This document shows, one piece after another, positions 1-10,979 of a stretch of DNA of 64,000 nucleotides (its first letter is position 1; each line of letters starts with the position of its first letter). Under the pieces are notes generated by a model, which worked only from the letters and a program-made list of their open reading frames with translations, was not told the DNA's origin and did no database searches. Location: NCBI RefSeq assembly GCF_947507565.1, contig NC_089190.1, positions 1,984,001 through 2,048,000 of the forward strand. Direction: 5' to 3'. This DNA comes from Oscarella lobularis. Taxonomy: Eukaryota; Porifera; Homoscleromorpha; Homosclerophorida; Oscarellidae. The position numbers and the translations under genes were made by a program.

Positions 1-379
1 TTGTCAGAGAGCCTATTCGTCTGCCTTGAAAGCGTACAGAGAAAATCCTTCGCTTCGGCAGACGGAAAGTGAAAAACAGCTAAAGGTACTACTGTGGGAA
101 AGAGATTGAACTAAAAATACGAGAGATGGATGTGGTTAGTTATCGCAATGCGTTTCCACATACAGGAGCCATTCAAGTGGTCCTGCCGCGCCGAAATACA
201 AACAAAAGCTGGTTGAAGAATGCGAGAGGACAGGAAGCGACGAGATTACTTAATTACTACACCGCAAACGAATATATACTTCACAAAGGCCACTAATTTC
301 CGCGAGGAAGCGAATACGCGTGCGTTAGGAAGGATGTGACGTCAGTTCAGTGCCAGTCACTCATCTCTCCGCCGACGAA
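1..379. other. Upstream flank of the Dispatched-like gene
   Basis: No coding exon is recognisable here. The stretch precedes the first ATG of the Dispatched-like gene and probably holds its promoter and 5' UTR, or the end of a gene outside the window. The frame of the Dispatched exon is open upstream to a GTG at 350, but the first in-frame ATG is at 380. Confidence 0.4.
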
Positions 380-3300
380 ATGCTCACCCCGCGCGGTTAT
401 TCTCCGGTATCGGACTCGGAAGAAACGCCGTCGTCGTCGGAACGACGCGAAGCGAAAGATCGAACGCGAACGAGCGCCGTATCGCGCGCACGAAACGCAG
501 TAAATCGTCTCGAGCTCGCCATCGATTACGTCGTTCGCCTGTACGCGCTCCTATGCACGCGCCGTCGCCTCTTCTGGCTTCCCATGACTCTTATCGTCGC
601 GCTCGCGGCATCGCTGCTCGCCGTCGCACTCGCTCTCTATCCCGTTTACATCGACATGTCATTGGACGCCTTCAACATTCCCAATCACGTGGTCACTCGG
701 CGCTACGACGCGCTTCAGCTGGCCGCCACCAGTTCGACGGCGCGCGCGAAACGCACGTTGGCCGTTCGCTGCGATTTCGGAAACCGCGGCTGTCCCAAAT
801 GGAAATTCGACATCGTCTATCTTCCGCGCGGCGGTGGCGACGATCCCGACAACATTTTCACGCGCGAGCGTTTGGACGATATTCACGGTATCGAAAAGAG
901 CCTTCGAGAGTATCCTCGTTTCGACGATTTTTGTTGGATGGAAAGCGGCGAATGCGTGTCGATAAATTCGCTTCTCACCTATTTTTATCCGTCCTCCGAT
1001 GAAAAAACTGGGCAATTGAAACTAAACGGCAGGGGGGGTCATCTCATTGATGACAATATTCAGCACTTGTTACGCTACGTTTCCAAATATCCCGACGTCT
1101 ATTGGTACGTTGGATCCGGATTCAACGTTGAGGCCAACAGCAAGAATTTGTCCAGTCATTTGCTGCGATCCGAAGTTATTCTAGGAGGTCCTCCCAGACC
1201 GACCGACGCTCAGAAAGAAGAAGCTAGAGATTATATGATCGAGCTGACGAAGCACTTGGAAAAATCATCAACAAAGTAAGATGAGAGAAATACATATGAA
1301 AAAGTCCTAAATGCATATATTTATTAACTATTTTTTCTCTTTGTTTTTCCTTAAGGAATGTTCGTGTTCTCTACGGAGGCGGTTCGATTTATGACTATCA
1401 AGTTAACCAGGCTATTTACGGTGACATGCGTCTTGCCATTGCGTCGCTCATTCTCATCTTCATTCTCGTCTTTGTTCTCTCCTCTTTCTCCCTCTATCTG
1501 ACCGTCTTTGGGCTCTTTGTCGTCATCATCAGCTTTCCTATAACCTATTTCTTCTATCGCGTTGGCTTTCAGATTCAAGCTGTCGGCATTCTCAATGTCG
1601 TCTCGCTCTTTGTCATCATTGGTATTGGCGTCGATGACGTCTTTGTCTTCATCAACACGTTTCGTCAAACCGCCGGGAAATTTTCCAATTCTGACGTCGA
1701 AATGCTTGATCGCATGCACTATACGCTCAAGACCGCCGGGAAAACGACGCTATTTACTTCCGTTACGACGGCAACCGCCTTCTTCGCCAACGTTCCGTCA
1801 GCAGTGAGTTATTAATAATCAATTGTGATACGTAGGGAGTTGCTTTCGTTTTCAGGTTCCCGCTATTCACGATTTTGGCTTGTTTATGGGAATTTTGGTG
1901 TTGGTTTGCTACGTTGTGACGTTCACCATGATGCCCCCGGTTCTCTTTCTGTGGGCTTGGCGAGTGGAGAGATTGGAGAAGGCGTGCATCCGCAAGAAAG
2001 ACGTCGCTGAAGCCGAAGCCGAAGCAAACAACGTGTACACCATCAGATGGACGCAACGAGAAAACGCAGTCAGCATGACAATGCCAGGTAAAATAATTGT
2101 CTACCAGTAGATTAGGCTGTAGAGTTTAATTAATTAATTAAGGGTAGTTTGGCGACTTTAGTAGGTGCCCCCAAGAGCTGTACTAGATTACCGCAACTGT
2201 AGAGACTAGTAAGAGCCACTTGATTCTTAGTTCAAACGTTCGAACCTTTGCACGTTCAAACGTTCGAACGTCCTATCCTCTGCTAAAACCCTGCGTGATC
2301 CCAATCCTTTATTAAATGAACGCGGCACTGTATACACAACTTTTTACAGTACAGTAGTATGGGGTCGGCGAAAGGCGAGTATGGACCCTTGTGCCGACCC
2401 TTGTGGGCAGAACCCTGGTTTAAGGGTAGTTTGGTTTAGAGTCATAGAGATTAAACGCAACTTTAGAGGGTCTAGTAAGAGCCACTTGATTCTTAGACAA
2501 TCGTAACTGTAGTAGGAGCCCCAGCTACTTGATTCTCACGCAACTTTAAACGTTTTCTTAGGACAAGAGGAGTCGTCATCTGAACCTGCTGTCGTAGAAA
2601 AGGCGTCATGCGAGAGCAGCGAAAGCTCGGACAGCCTTTGCGCCGAATTCAATGACACGCCCGACTGTCAGCTCCTAGCCGAGCAAATTTCGACGAGCGC
2701 TCGCTGTCGAAACGTCACGCAGGACGACGTCGCTCTCTCGGCGACGGCAAGCGACGTCGATGCAATCCCCGTCGAAGGAGTGCCGTTCTTTTCCGCGCTG
2801 AATCGTTTCATCAGTCAATACCTATCCAAAGGAATCGTCGTGAGTCGTCTTCCTCTTCTCCTTCTTTTCTTCCTCGTTCTCTTTATCTCCGCCGGCGTCG
2901 TTTCGCAGTTGAAAACGGCGAAAAAACCGCCGCAGCTCTTTCCCAGCGACAGCGACATTCAACAGTTGATCGACATCGGCTACAATTTGACGAATTCAGA
3001 CCAGTCGCGTTGCGACCGATGCTCCGGTTATTTTCTCAACCCCAACGACATTCCAGTCATTCCCAAAATTCCGACTAATCCACCCGTCAAAAAAAATCCA
3101 ACTGTCGGTCCCAAAGCGCCGCCGACGCCGCGGAAACTTCCGTCGACGCCAGATCACAATGACGTCGTCACCGAAACGCCACCGAAGGAGAAGACGGAAA
3201 AACCGCCGCCGCCGCCGTCGCCTGATCGCGTGGCGACGACCGCGCCACCGACACCACCACCACACAAACCAACTACTCCTAAACCAGTTACTATTCACCA

Positions 3301-4842
3301 TGTAAATCAAAACACCCCTCTACCTATTCATACAAAGCGGCCCAAGCCGCCTACTCATCCACATAAGGACGTCGCTACCCCCAAAATCGTTGTTCCAACG
3401 AAAGACAGCGAGCCCGAGCCTCCTGCTGTTGACGTATGCGCCTTGGGCGACTGTTCGCCGGTGGAGCGACCCGCCTCCGGACACAGCGCCGTCATTTACG
3501 TCGTTTTGGGCATAAAAGGGCTCAATCGTACGTTCACCTACGATTCGAGTCACGTTTTGGACGACAGCGAGAGCTCAGTAAGTATTAATTAATTAATATG
3601 TTTTTATTTGAATATTTTTCTCTCTAGACGAACACCGTGTTTGATCCGGCGTTTCGAGGTAAGATCCGATACGGCTCTCGGAGCTTCGTTTATCGTTCGG
3701 ACGCGCAACTTCTCGACGCTCTCTGCGACATCTGCGTCGAAGTGCAGGATCCCAATCGAGGTCTCATTCAGCTTGGCGGCGCCGACTGCATTCCGTCGCA
3801 GTTCTCGTCTCTGGCGACCGTTTGCAAAGAGAAAACGAAAGAAAGGCGTCCTGGCTACAATTTCGCTTTCACAGCGTCGCAATCTCCGTCAAGCAAACTG
3901 TTTCGCGCCAAGGGAAGGAGCGACGACGGTAGCACGGTTCTCTACATAGCGATGGGATTTCAAAGCAATACCTATATGGGCGAGTCGAGTTTCGACAATT
4001 TGGCGAAGTACAACCAATGGGAGAAATTCGTCGACGAAATGAAGGATAAGTATCCCGGCATCGGTATCGATTCGGCGTTTCAGACGAGCGACTATTGGGT
4101 GACCGTCTTTCGCGAAACGGTCGCCGTATCGTCGGCGATTTACAGCATTGTGCTCTCGTCGATTCTCTGTCTGTGCTGGGTGATCATTTTCACCGGTCAC
4201 GCGTGGCTGCTCGTCGTCGTTTTCCTGTCCATTGCCGGAACGATTTTAACCGTTCTCTCGTTTATCTATTGCTTCGGATGGACGTTCGGTGGCGTCGAAG
4301 CGATCACGCTTTCCGTGCTCGTCGGAACGGCCGTCGACTACATTGTCCACGTCGTCGAAGCGATTATTCTCGCCGGACAGGAGATGAGAGAGAGAGACGT
4401 GAGTGCGAACGAAGGATACGTTCGTTTATTTTATTTTTTTTCCTTCTAGTTCAATCCCAACGTCGATTCTCAAAATCGAGCGCGATGGGGAATATCTCGC
4501 ATCGGCGTTTCGATCTTGAGCTCGGCTCTCACGACGATCGCCGCCGCGATTCCGCTCTGCTTCACCGAAATTCAGCTCTTCGCGAAATTCGGTCAAATTC
4601 TCCTTCTCAACACGGCCATGTCGCTGACGTACGCGCTGACGGCGTGCGTTGCGATGCTGGCCACGTTTTCCGGGCTGCGCTGCTGTTGCCTGAGGAAGTA
4701 CAGGAGCTCCTGCTTCTCCTGCGTTGTGAGTTTCGTGGGCGTCAGCGTCTGTTTGGTGGTCGTCGTCTTGGCTTTGTACATCGCTCATGTGTACGGTCAC
4801 GAGTTCCCAGGCCCTGACGGAAACCCGCTTTTCTCCTCCTAA
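380..4842 (+). CDS. Dispatched-like RND-family membrane protein
   Basis: Six exons fit: 380-1275, 1356-1803, 1856-2087, 2562-3577, 3628-4398 and 4450-4842, giving 1251 residues, close to Dispatched length. Residues near 70-95 form a first membrane helix, followed by a large extracellular loop. Exons 2-3 carry a sterol-sensing-domain block of hydrophobic helices with the RND motif GIGVDDVFV. Exon 5 repeats the fold with GTAVDYIVH, the second GxxxD helix. Dispatched uses these acidic residues to couple cation flux to release of lipid-modified Hedgehog; that role is family knowledge. The second ectodomain (about 2990-3420) has a long Pro/Thr/Lys-rich insertion. Patched or NPC1-like proteins are the alternative, but the double-Asp helix and overall layout favour Dispatched. 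The start is the first in-frame ATG. Confidence 0.85.
2088..2561 (+). repeat. Long DISP intron 3 with internal repeats
   Basis: This 474-bp intron is several times longer than its neighbours. It contains a 25-base direct duplication (about 2205-2231 and 2471-2495, starting CTAGTAAGAGCCACTTG) with a decayed third copy near 2510-2535. It also has a tandem pair of GTTCAAACGTTCGAAC units (2231-2271) with a palindromic core. No coding potential was seen. Confidence 0.5.
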
Positions 4843-5015
4843 GCGTTCGTGTACGGGTGTGAAGCAGCGTTCTGTCCTTGTATGATAGAGACGTAATGTC
4901 TTTTAGTTCTTATTTGCAGGTTCTTAATACGACTCTATGATTTATTGTTTCAGCGGACAAAGCAAGCGTCTATGACATCATGCATTGCAGTGTAGAGCAA
5001 GCTCAAAACGTTATT

Positions 5016-6291
5016 CTACATGGAATTCTGGAGAGACGACGAATTGGAGCTGATTTTCATACTAACACCAATGTTGGTTTCGTCGGAATCGACTTTGGTG
5101 TAGTAGTCAGTGGGAAGCGGGGGTTCCTTTGCTTTGACCAATTTCTCGCGTTCCGTACCCGTCTTGTCGCAGTGGAAGATGAGACGGAAGAGACGATGAC
5201 GAACGCGGTGATTAAACAGGCAAAAGAGTATGGCATTAGCAAAACCCTGTCCACAGTCTCCAACTCCCTGGGGGGGGGGGGGGGGGGGGGGGAGATAAAC
5301 CTCGCGTTTGATTTTTTAATTTGAATTTATTACCTGTAGGGATTGCAGGAGTGTCGAGTATTTGGCATAGTGAGAGTCGGCGTAGCTCGTCAGCAGAAAT
5401 CTCACTGTGCCTGTCATGCGAAGACAAATGAAAATCACAGGTACCAATATAAATTTCTTGTCCATTCGATGCACCAAGGCGATGGACGTCGGCGTGACAA
5501 ATCTCCGATGTCGCCATCTCATCTAAACCCAGGAGGGGAGGCTTCATCTACAAAAAAATCAATCAAAAGATCTATTTCTCACGTCAATGCAAACGTAGCA
5601 TTCTGTAATCGTATAGAGAACGAGTGTGACCGCATAGGCGCCTATTTCCCACGCCTTTCCCGTCAGCCACATCCACATTTTAGAATTGGGATTATTTTTG
5701 TAGATCCAGCACCAGTCGAACGTGTACTCGTTTCCCGTCGGTCCCAGTGCCCCGTAGACGCCGGCGGCGATGACGAGACCGGCGGGAAGAAGCCAGGCGA
5801 TGCAGTGAAAGGGAATGAAGCAGTTTCGAGCCAAATTGGGTCTATTGAAAACGAGTGATATCGTTATGTAGACGGCGACGAAGACCGTCCAGAAAAACGA
5901 ACACAACGCGGAAAACGTCGAAACGGCGCTCTGAATCTGCGAGAAATGAAATTTTCAGCTACTTTGAGTAAGTTTCGTTATCCGCCATTTGGTCTACCTC
6001 GCAAAATAGGGTCTCCGTGAGATTGCCGTTGATTACGGAGACGCTGAGACCGACTGCATTGCTGGTTGCATAGAGAAGATCGGCGATGGAGAGAAAGACG
6101 AGGAGTCTGCGCGCCGGAGAACGGATTTCCTTCCACGCGACGTAGCTTAGGATGATCGTCGACGCTCCGATTATTGACAGGCTGCAGGACAGTAGCGTCA
6201 ACGCTTCGGGAAGGCGAGAGTGATACGTAGAGTGATGCGTCGTATTCGTGGTATTGTTGAGTTCCATTGGATCACTGCGTGCGCTAGACAT
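5016..6291 (-). CDS. GPR157-like seven-transmembrane receptor, copy A
   Basis: Four exons fit on the minus strand: 6291-5998, 5936-5583, 5522-5334 and 5267-5016, giving 362 residues. The protein has an N-terminal Asn-Thr-rich ectodomain (NNTTNTT), helix 1 starting LLSCSLSIIG, the intracellular segment SPARRLLVFLSIADLL, helix 3 ending SFFWT, the loop motif DWCWI, and a last exon beginning GVGDCGQGFANAI, matching GPR157 (HGIGNTFQGG). GPR157 belongs to a small family related to cAMP-type receptors and couples to Gq in vertebrate radial glia; the ligand here is unknown. The start could be 6291 or the next Met at 6267; the first overlaps the start of the divergent copy B. The intron before the last exon ends in a pure C tract. 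Tail-to-tail with the Dispatched-like gene. Confidence 0.82.
5268..5292. repeat. Poly-G/poly-C homopolymer tract at a splice acceptor
   Basis: About 22-23 consecutive G on the plus strand. On the transcribed strand of GPR157-like copy A this is a pure C run followed directly by AG and then the coding GGAGTTGG, so it acts as the pyrimidine tract of the last intron. Confidence 0.8.
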
Positions 6292-7682
6292 GATGGACGA
6301 AGCCAGGGACGTACCTGCTGCTACCATTCTGTCTCCAATTCCGTCTTGCTCTCGCAGCAAGGACGTCGTACAAGCAGCGCGTTATTCGGCGATAATTTCG
6401 GCGGCGTTCTCGATCGTAGGCGCGATGCTGATCATCGGCACGTTTCTCCGCTGGAAAGACATTCGCTCTCACACGCGATCCATACTCTTCTTCATCTCCA
6501 TCGCCGATTTCGTCACGGCGACCGGCTACTTAGTCGGCATCGTGGCAAGCTACAACATAATCGCGCCCGACGAGATAGAGAATTACTCGCAACATCATTA
6601 CGGCTGTCAAGTGCAAAGTTGGTTCACAACGACCTCGTCTATTGTCTCCTTTTTTTGGACCGACGTCATGGCAATCAGTCTATTGCTATCTGTCGTGTGT
6701 CAGAGACTCGACATGGCAATCAAGTTGATGCCACTTTTTCACGCAGTCTGTTGGCTTTTACCTATTATTCTGACGACAACGGGAGCCGGTCTCGGCTATC
6801 TGGGTCCCGATTATTCTCGCGATTCGGTGGGCTGGTGCTGGATTGTCGGCAAGTGTCCGCCAGACGCTGCAAATGCGACTCCGACTCCGACTCCGACTCC
6901 GACTCCGACTCCGACTCCGACTCCGACTCCTCAATTTTGCAAGGATAATTTGACGTCTATTTACGTTTGGGAAATTGTCTTGGGAAAGGGTTGGGAGGTC
7001 TTGTCGTATCTTCTCGTCGTCGTCCTTTGTACGATTGTTCGCGTCTACTTGAGTCGCGAGAGGAAATTGCCGTCGAATATCGTTCAAAAGGAAACGGCCA
7101 TCGTTGCAAAGGAGTTTGAACGGAAAATGATTCTCGTTCCCGTCTTTTTCGTTCTCATTCGCATATGGGGAACAATTCGATACTTTTTGAATCTAAAGAC
7201 CGGTATGTGTCCTGCAAAATCGTTGGATGCAATAGAAAACGTTTTACTTGTACTTCAGGCAAGTAACCTCATGTATCTATATTTATAATATAATATAATA
7301 GCGTTCTTTTTTTGTTGTTTAGGGAATTGGTGATCCGGCTCAGGGTTGGATCAATTGCATACTCTATTGCTTTCTAACGAGAAAAATACGCAATCGCATA
7401 TGGAAAACGTTTGCGTGCGAAGAGAAGAGAAATGGGAGAAAGAACACTACTGGTTCAGATTCAACATCTCTTCCGTCTTCTCGCTCGTCTTCTCTTTGTC
7501 AAGAATCAGCTGAAACCAGTTGGAAAGGCAGCAGCAATCCGTCAAATTCCTTGAAACTCTTGGCAAGTGCCGATGACGACATCGACGGTGACGAGGAACC
7601 TCTTATTAGGCCAGCACCTTTGCCCTTCGTCAAAAACGCGTCGTATATAACTGGTCCAATATCAGGAGAAACACCACCGTAA
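6290..7682 (+). CDS. GPR157-like seven-transmembrane receptor, copy B
   Basis: Two exons (6290-7258 and 7323-7682) give 442 residues. Helices match copy A and GPR157: SAAFSIVGAMLIIG, HTRSILFFISIADF, SFFWTDVMAI, VGWCWI, then KMILVPVFFVLIRIWGT and the final GIGDPAQGWINCILY. The second extracellular loop contains an in-frame run of Thr-Pro dipeptides encoded by a hexanucleotide repeat. The intron has a GC donor (CAG|GCAAGT) and normal AG acceptor. The C-terminal tail is Ser-rich and could carry kinase/arrestin sites. It is head-to-head with copy A, so the pair probably arose by inverted duplication and share a regulatory region. Ligand and G-protein are unknown. Confidence 0.82.
6876..6930 (+). 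repeat. CGACTC hexanucleotide microsatellite in coding sequence
   Basis: About nine tandem copies of ACTCCG encode alternating Thr-Pro in the extracellular loop between helices 4 and 5 of GPR157-like copy B. The unit is a multiple of three, so length changes stay in frame. Confidence 0.9.
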
Positions 7683-7804
7683 ATGGGATATCCCCGGCAA
7701 ACTTTTGATATCGTAGAGATAAGTACATATTATAGATGTCACGTGGTATTGTTCCTATACGGGAATCTGCCCTCGGGGTGCATTTTTGGACGAGCGAAAA
7801 CTGC

Positions 7805-8963
7805 ATGGGCTTGCTCTGGCTTATTCCCGCCTTTCCCGTGCTCAGCATCCTTGCCGTGACGCATTGGAAGCTCAACGGCGATCGAATTCCCACGCCCGTT
7901 CTCGATTCGACGCCGAACGACGAGATTTTCGCCATCGTGTCGCGCGACGCGCGTCGTCGAGCGTCCGAAGAGCGAAACAGTCGACGCGGCGAGTGGGAAC
8001 GAGTCGCCGACGAGAATTCGACGTGCAGACGAACGGAGGAGAGCGAAGAAAAGCAGAAAACGAAAACGTGCGACGCGACGTCAGAAAGCGACGTCAAAAG
8101 GTAAAGAAACGATTAAAAATAAATTTTATGCAATAAAATTCTATTTTTAATTAAGGAATTTTAATTCGATTCCGATTCTGTCTTGTTGGCTGCCCAAAAT
8201 TGCGACAATTTACGATTCCCTTCCGGGAATTCAAGCCAGAGAACGATATCCCGACGAAATCGACGGGGAAATGTTTGCAATCTATCGACACACCGCCGAC
8301 AACAACGATGACGTCAATGACATTGACGTCGACAGCGTAGAAGATGAGTTTTTCGACGCAATTCAAACTCGGTCGCTCAACGAGTGGGATTATAATCGAT
8401 TGGGTAATTATTGGCGAGTCAAGGGCGCCAATCACAAGGCAGTCGACTGTTTTCGTCAGGGTCTTCATCTCAATCCGAACCAACCCGATCTTCTGCTAAA
8501 TCTCGCGCGAATTCTTCTCCATTTGAACTATTTAGCCGATTCTCGCGCGCTCGTCGAACGCTGTCTAACATTGACGTCTTCGTCGGAAGAGGAGGAGGAG
8601 GAGGAGGAGGAGGAGGAGAAGAATTCTTGGCTTGAGCATTTCACGTTGGGGGAAATAAACGAATTGGTGGGCAGTTTCGAAGAGGCGTTAGGCCACTATA
8701 AGATGACTCTGGCGTTGAATCCGAGTTTTGAATTAGCCGAGTGGCACGTAATGAATTTAGAAGAGCAACTCGCTAAGGAAGCTGATACGGAGATTGTGAT
8801 TCAACACACGGGAGTTATAGTTCTTCTATTGACGATAGCCGTCTTTTTGGGACTCGTTTATATTTTGGACGGAGACGAGGACAAGGAGAAGATTTGCAAC
8901 AAAGATTTATTGACTAGTAGTCGGAAAATTACGCGCAAGAACAAAGCATCCAAATTCAAATAG
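7805..8963 (+). CDS. Short TTC17-like tetratricopeptide membrane protein
   Basis: Two exons (7805-8100, 8156-8963) give 367 residues. The start at 7805 places a signal peptide (MGLLWLIPAFPVLSILAV) directly before THWKLNGD, matching the THW that follows the TTC17 signal sequence; an earlier in-frame ATG at 7736 would bury it. Residues about 170-300 carry TPR helices (LGNYWRVKGANHKAVDCFRQ and later LGEINELVGSFEEALGHYK), with a Glu run from a GAG repeat between them. A hydrophobic helix follows (VIVLLLTIAVFLGLVYIL), then a basic tail. Vertebrate TTC17 is more than 1100 residues with a second TPR block; that half is absent and replaced by the membrane anchor. TTC17 acts in actin polymerisation/ciliogenesis. 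Assignment rests on the N-terminal layout and TPR similarity, so moderate confidence. Confidence 0.6.
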
Positions 8964-9058
8964 AGAGAGAGAGACGTCACTTAAACAATGATAAATAAGG
9001 AAGGACACAGACACAAATTTGATGATTTTTTCCGTCTTCTATATTTACAGTGCATGTT

Positions 9059-10139
9059 TCAAAATTTGACCCAAGCGTTTTGGGACGCGGTTGATTCACT
9101 GGAAATAATTCTTTACTGTTTTGAGATTTAATTAAGGGAGACATTGCAAAGCAAACCTTTGTTTGGGCGCCGACGTGAAATCGCTCCAATCGGAAGACGC
9201 TTCTCCAAAGGAGGAGGAGTCTGGAAACAGAGACGGGCTAGTTGTTGCCGTGGCAACGGGTGGTGGAGCCAAAGTGGGTATCTTTCCGGGAGGTGGAGGA
9301 AGACCAAGTCCACCTTCAACAAATAATTATTTATTGGCAAATTCACGTGCTTCAAGTACCTGATGTGGTGGCTTTGGGCTTGCTAGTGGACGAGGCACCT
9401 CCCTAAGTGAGCAAAGAGTGGAATGGAATCAATTATTGGTATGGTTTCTTATTACGATATTGATGCTAAATGTTTGGCCTTCTTTGAGACTATAGTCTTT
9501 GCCCGGTTGCGTGGCCCACTCTTCCTGCTGCTTGGCCAGCTGATCCGAAGTCTTCAGCCATCTATAATAACGGGTAAATAAATCAATGAATCAAACTAAT
9601 TAAATACTTGAAGTGATCCTGAAGGGCCACGTTGAAATCAAACGAGTCGGCGCGATCGGAAAATCCGATGCCAATAAACGCGTGCTTGCCTGTGAGAAAA
9701 AAACGCGTCACATGAAAAGAGTCCCGGATCGCGAGGTACGCCCACCGTCGTCGCTGACAATTTTCAGTACGAAATAGCGACTGCTGTCCAAAACGGCTTC
9801 GACGGAACTTCCCGGATAGTTGTCGACGGGACAAGCGGCGAAGAGATTCCCTAAAAGCGTCGTCGAAAACGTCGCGACGACGGGCACGTTTTTTTCCTAC
9901 CCGACGTTTTGTCTTCGAGTTTGATAGTGCAATTTTTTCCTTTAGCTACGATCTTCATTCGGCCCGTCCAATCGGGCTTTTCCAAATTCCAATCGGCGGC
10001 CCTGCAAAAACGACGTCGATTCGAGCAACGGTAAGAGGCGCTTCGTCTACCTATATCCTCGCGTGCTCGTTCGAGGCGGAATGCGATAGATGTAGACCTC
10101 CGGTTTGACGCAGAGAATCGATTCGTAGCCGTCGCCCAT
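9059..10139 (-). CDS. NECAP adaptin-ear-binding coat-associated protein
   Basis: Reading the minus strand, exons give [20 protein letters not shown], then a PH-like PHear core ([35 protein letters not shown]), then [20 protein letters not shown] and QDHFK, a lysine/glutamine stretch, a Pro-rich linker ([11 protein letters not shown]) and a C-terminus ending WVKF. Family NECAP1/2 ends in WVQF, the AP-2 ear-binding motif, and also has an internal WxxF-type site, matched here by SDWSDF. NECAPs act at clathrin coats with AP-2 and AP-1. The ATG lies only 34 bp beyond the CYB5D1 stop on the same strand, so its promoter must lie within CYB5D1 or the two are co-transcribed. The last exon is a few tens of bases and its acceptor is inferred from the WVKF ending. 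Confidence 0.88.
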
Positions 10140-10173
10140 TATTCTTAACGCGCGTTAGTACGAACGGTTTATT

Positions 10174-10979
10174 TTAGTGCTCGGTTAAATCGTCATTGAA
10201 ATACAAGTGAATTGCCGGTAGATAGTCGTCTTCGTTCATGCCCAATTCGTAAAATTTCTCGAATTCGTCTTCGACGCCGTTTTCTTCCAAAGTGCGCGTC
10301 ATATCCAAATTCGTTCCGCAAAATTTCCACGTGTAACTCGCCGCGTGAACGTTATAGGCTTCGTAGCGCGTCAATATTTCCAACATATTCTCCTCAGAAC
10401 ACACCTCGAAAATACATAAATAAATAAATACCCTAGTTCAGATCGCTTTACCTCTATGGTGTTTTGCTGTGACGTCAGCATATTTACAAGTCGAATTTTT
10501 CGCGTCTTTTGCGACAATTTCCCAATGCAATATTTTTCGTCCTGCCACCAGGGCTTCCCAAAATCGTTCGCCCAATCGGACGCCGGAAAACGCGGCGGCA
10601 CGTGAATAAATCGGCCTTGGGGCGTGTAAGCGACGCGGCAATTTGTAACGGGATCGATGTGGGTGCGAAGCTGTAGTATATCGATCGTCGAGAATTTTTT
10701 TTTGTAAAAAGTATTATTTTTGTTCTTACGTTTCCCGTTTTCTTGTCGAACCAGTTCGATATGTCTTTTCCCGCGCTATTTAGTATTGGCTTGAGCAGGA
10801 CGTCTCCTAGCGTGCGAGAGGGAACGCTGTAGCGAGTTTTCGCGCCGTTTTTCGCTACCTTTGTGCTTTTCGCAGAGGGGCGTGAGGTCGTAGACTTTTC
10901 CCAAGAACGAGACCCATATGTCGTTGGCGACGTTGTGCACGGAAACCTCGGTTGGAGTGAAATATCGAGGCCGCAACAT
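10174..10979 (-). CDS. CYB5D1: Cytochrome b5 domain-containing protein 1
   Basis: Four exons on the minus strand start at ATG 10979 ([16 protein letters not shown]). The frame is open upstream to a GTG at 11039, but no ATG lies there. The cytochrome b5-like fold continues with [15 protein letters not shown] and [18 protein letters not shown]. The next exon has [20 protein letters not shown] and [15 protein letters not shown], and the last has [16 protein letters not shown] and ends [11 protein letters not shown]. Each block matches vertebrate CYB5D1, an axonemal radial-spoke-associated, probably redox-related protein of motile cilia (family knowledge). An AATAAA begins at the stop codon (TAAAATAAA). 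This is the intact parent of two broken copies at about 18.1-18.4 kb and 32.2-32.6 kb. It sits head-to-head with TEP1. Confidence 0.92.

Noticed and set aside
350-379. Upstream GTG-initiated extension of the Dispatched exon
   Set aside because: Eukaryotic start should be ATG; the first in-frame ATG is at 380.
659-1719. Long minus-strand open frames opposite Dispatched exons
   Set aside because: They mirror codon bias of the plus-strand exons and have no family similarity.
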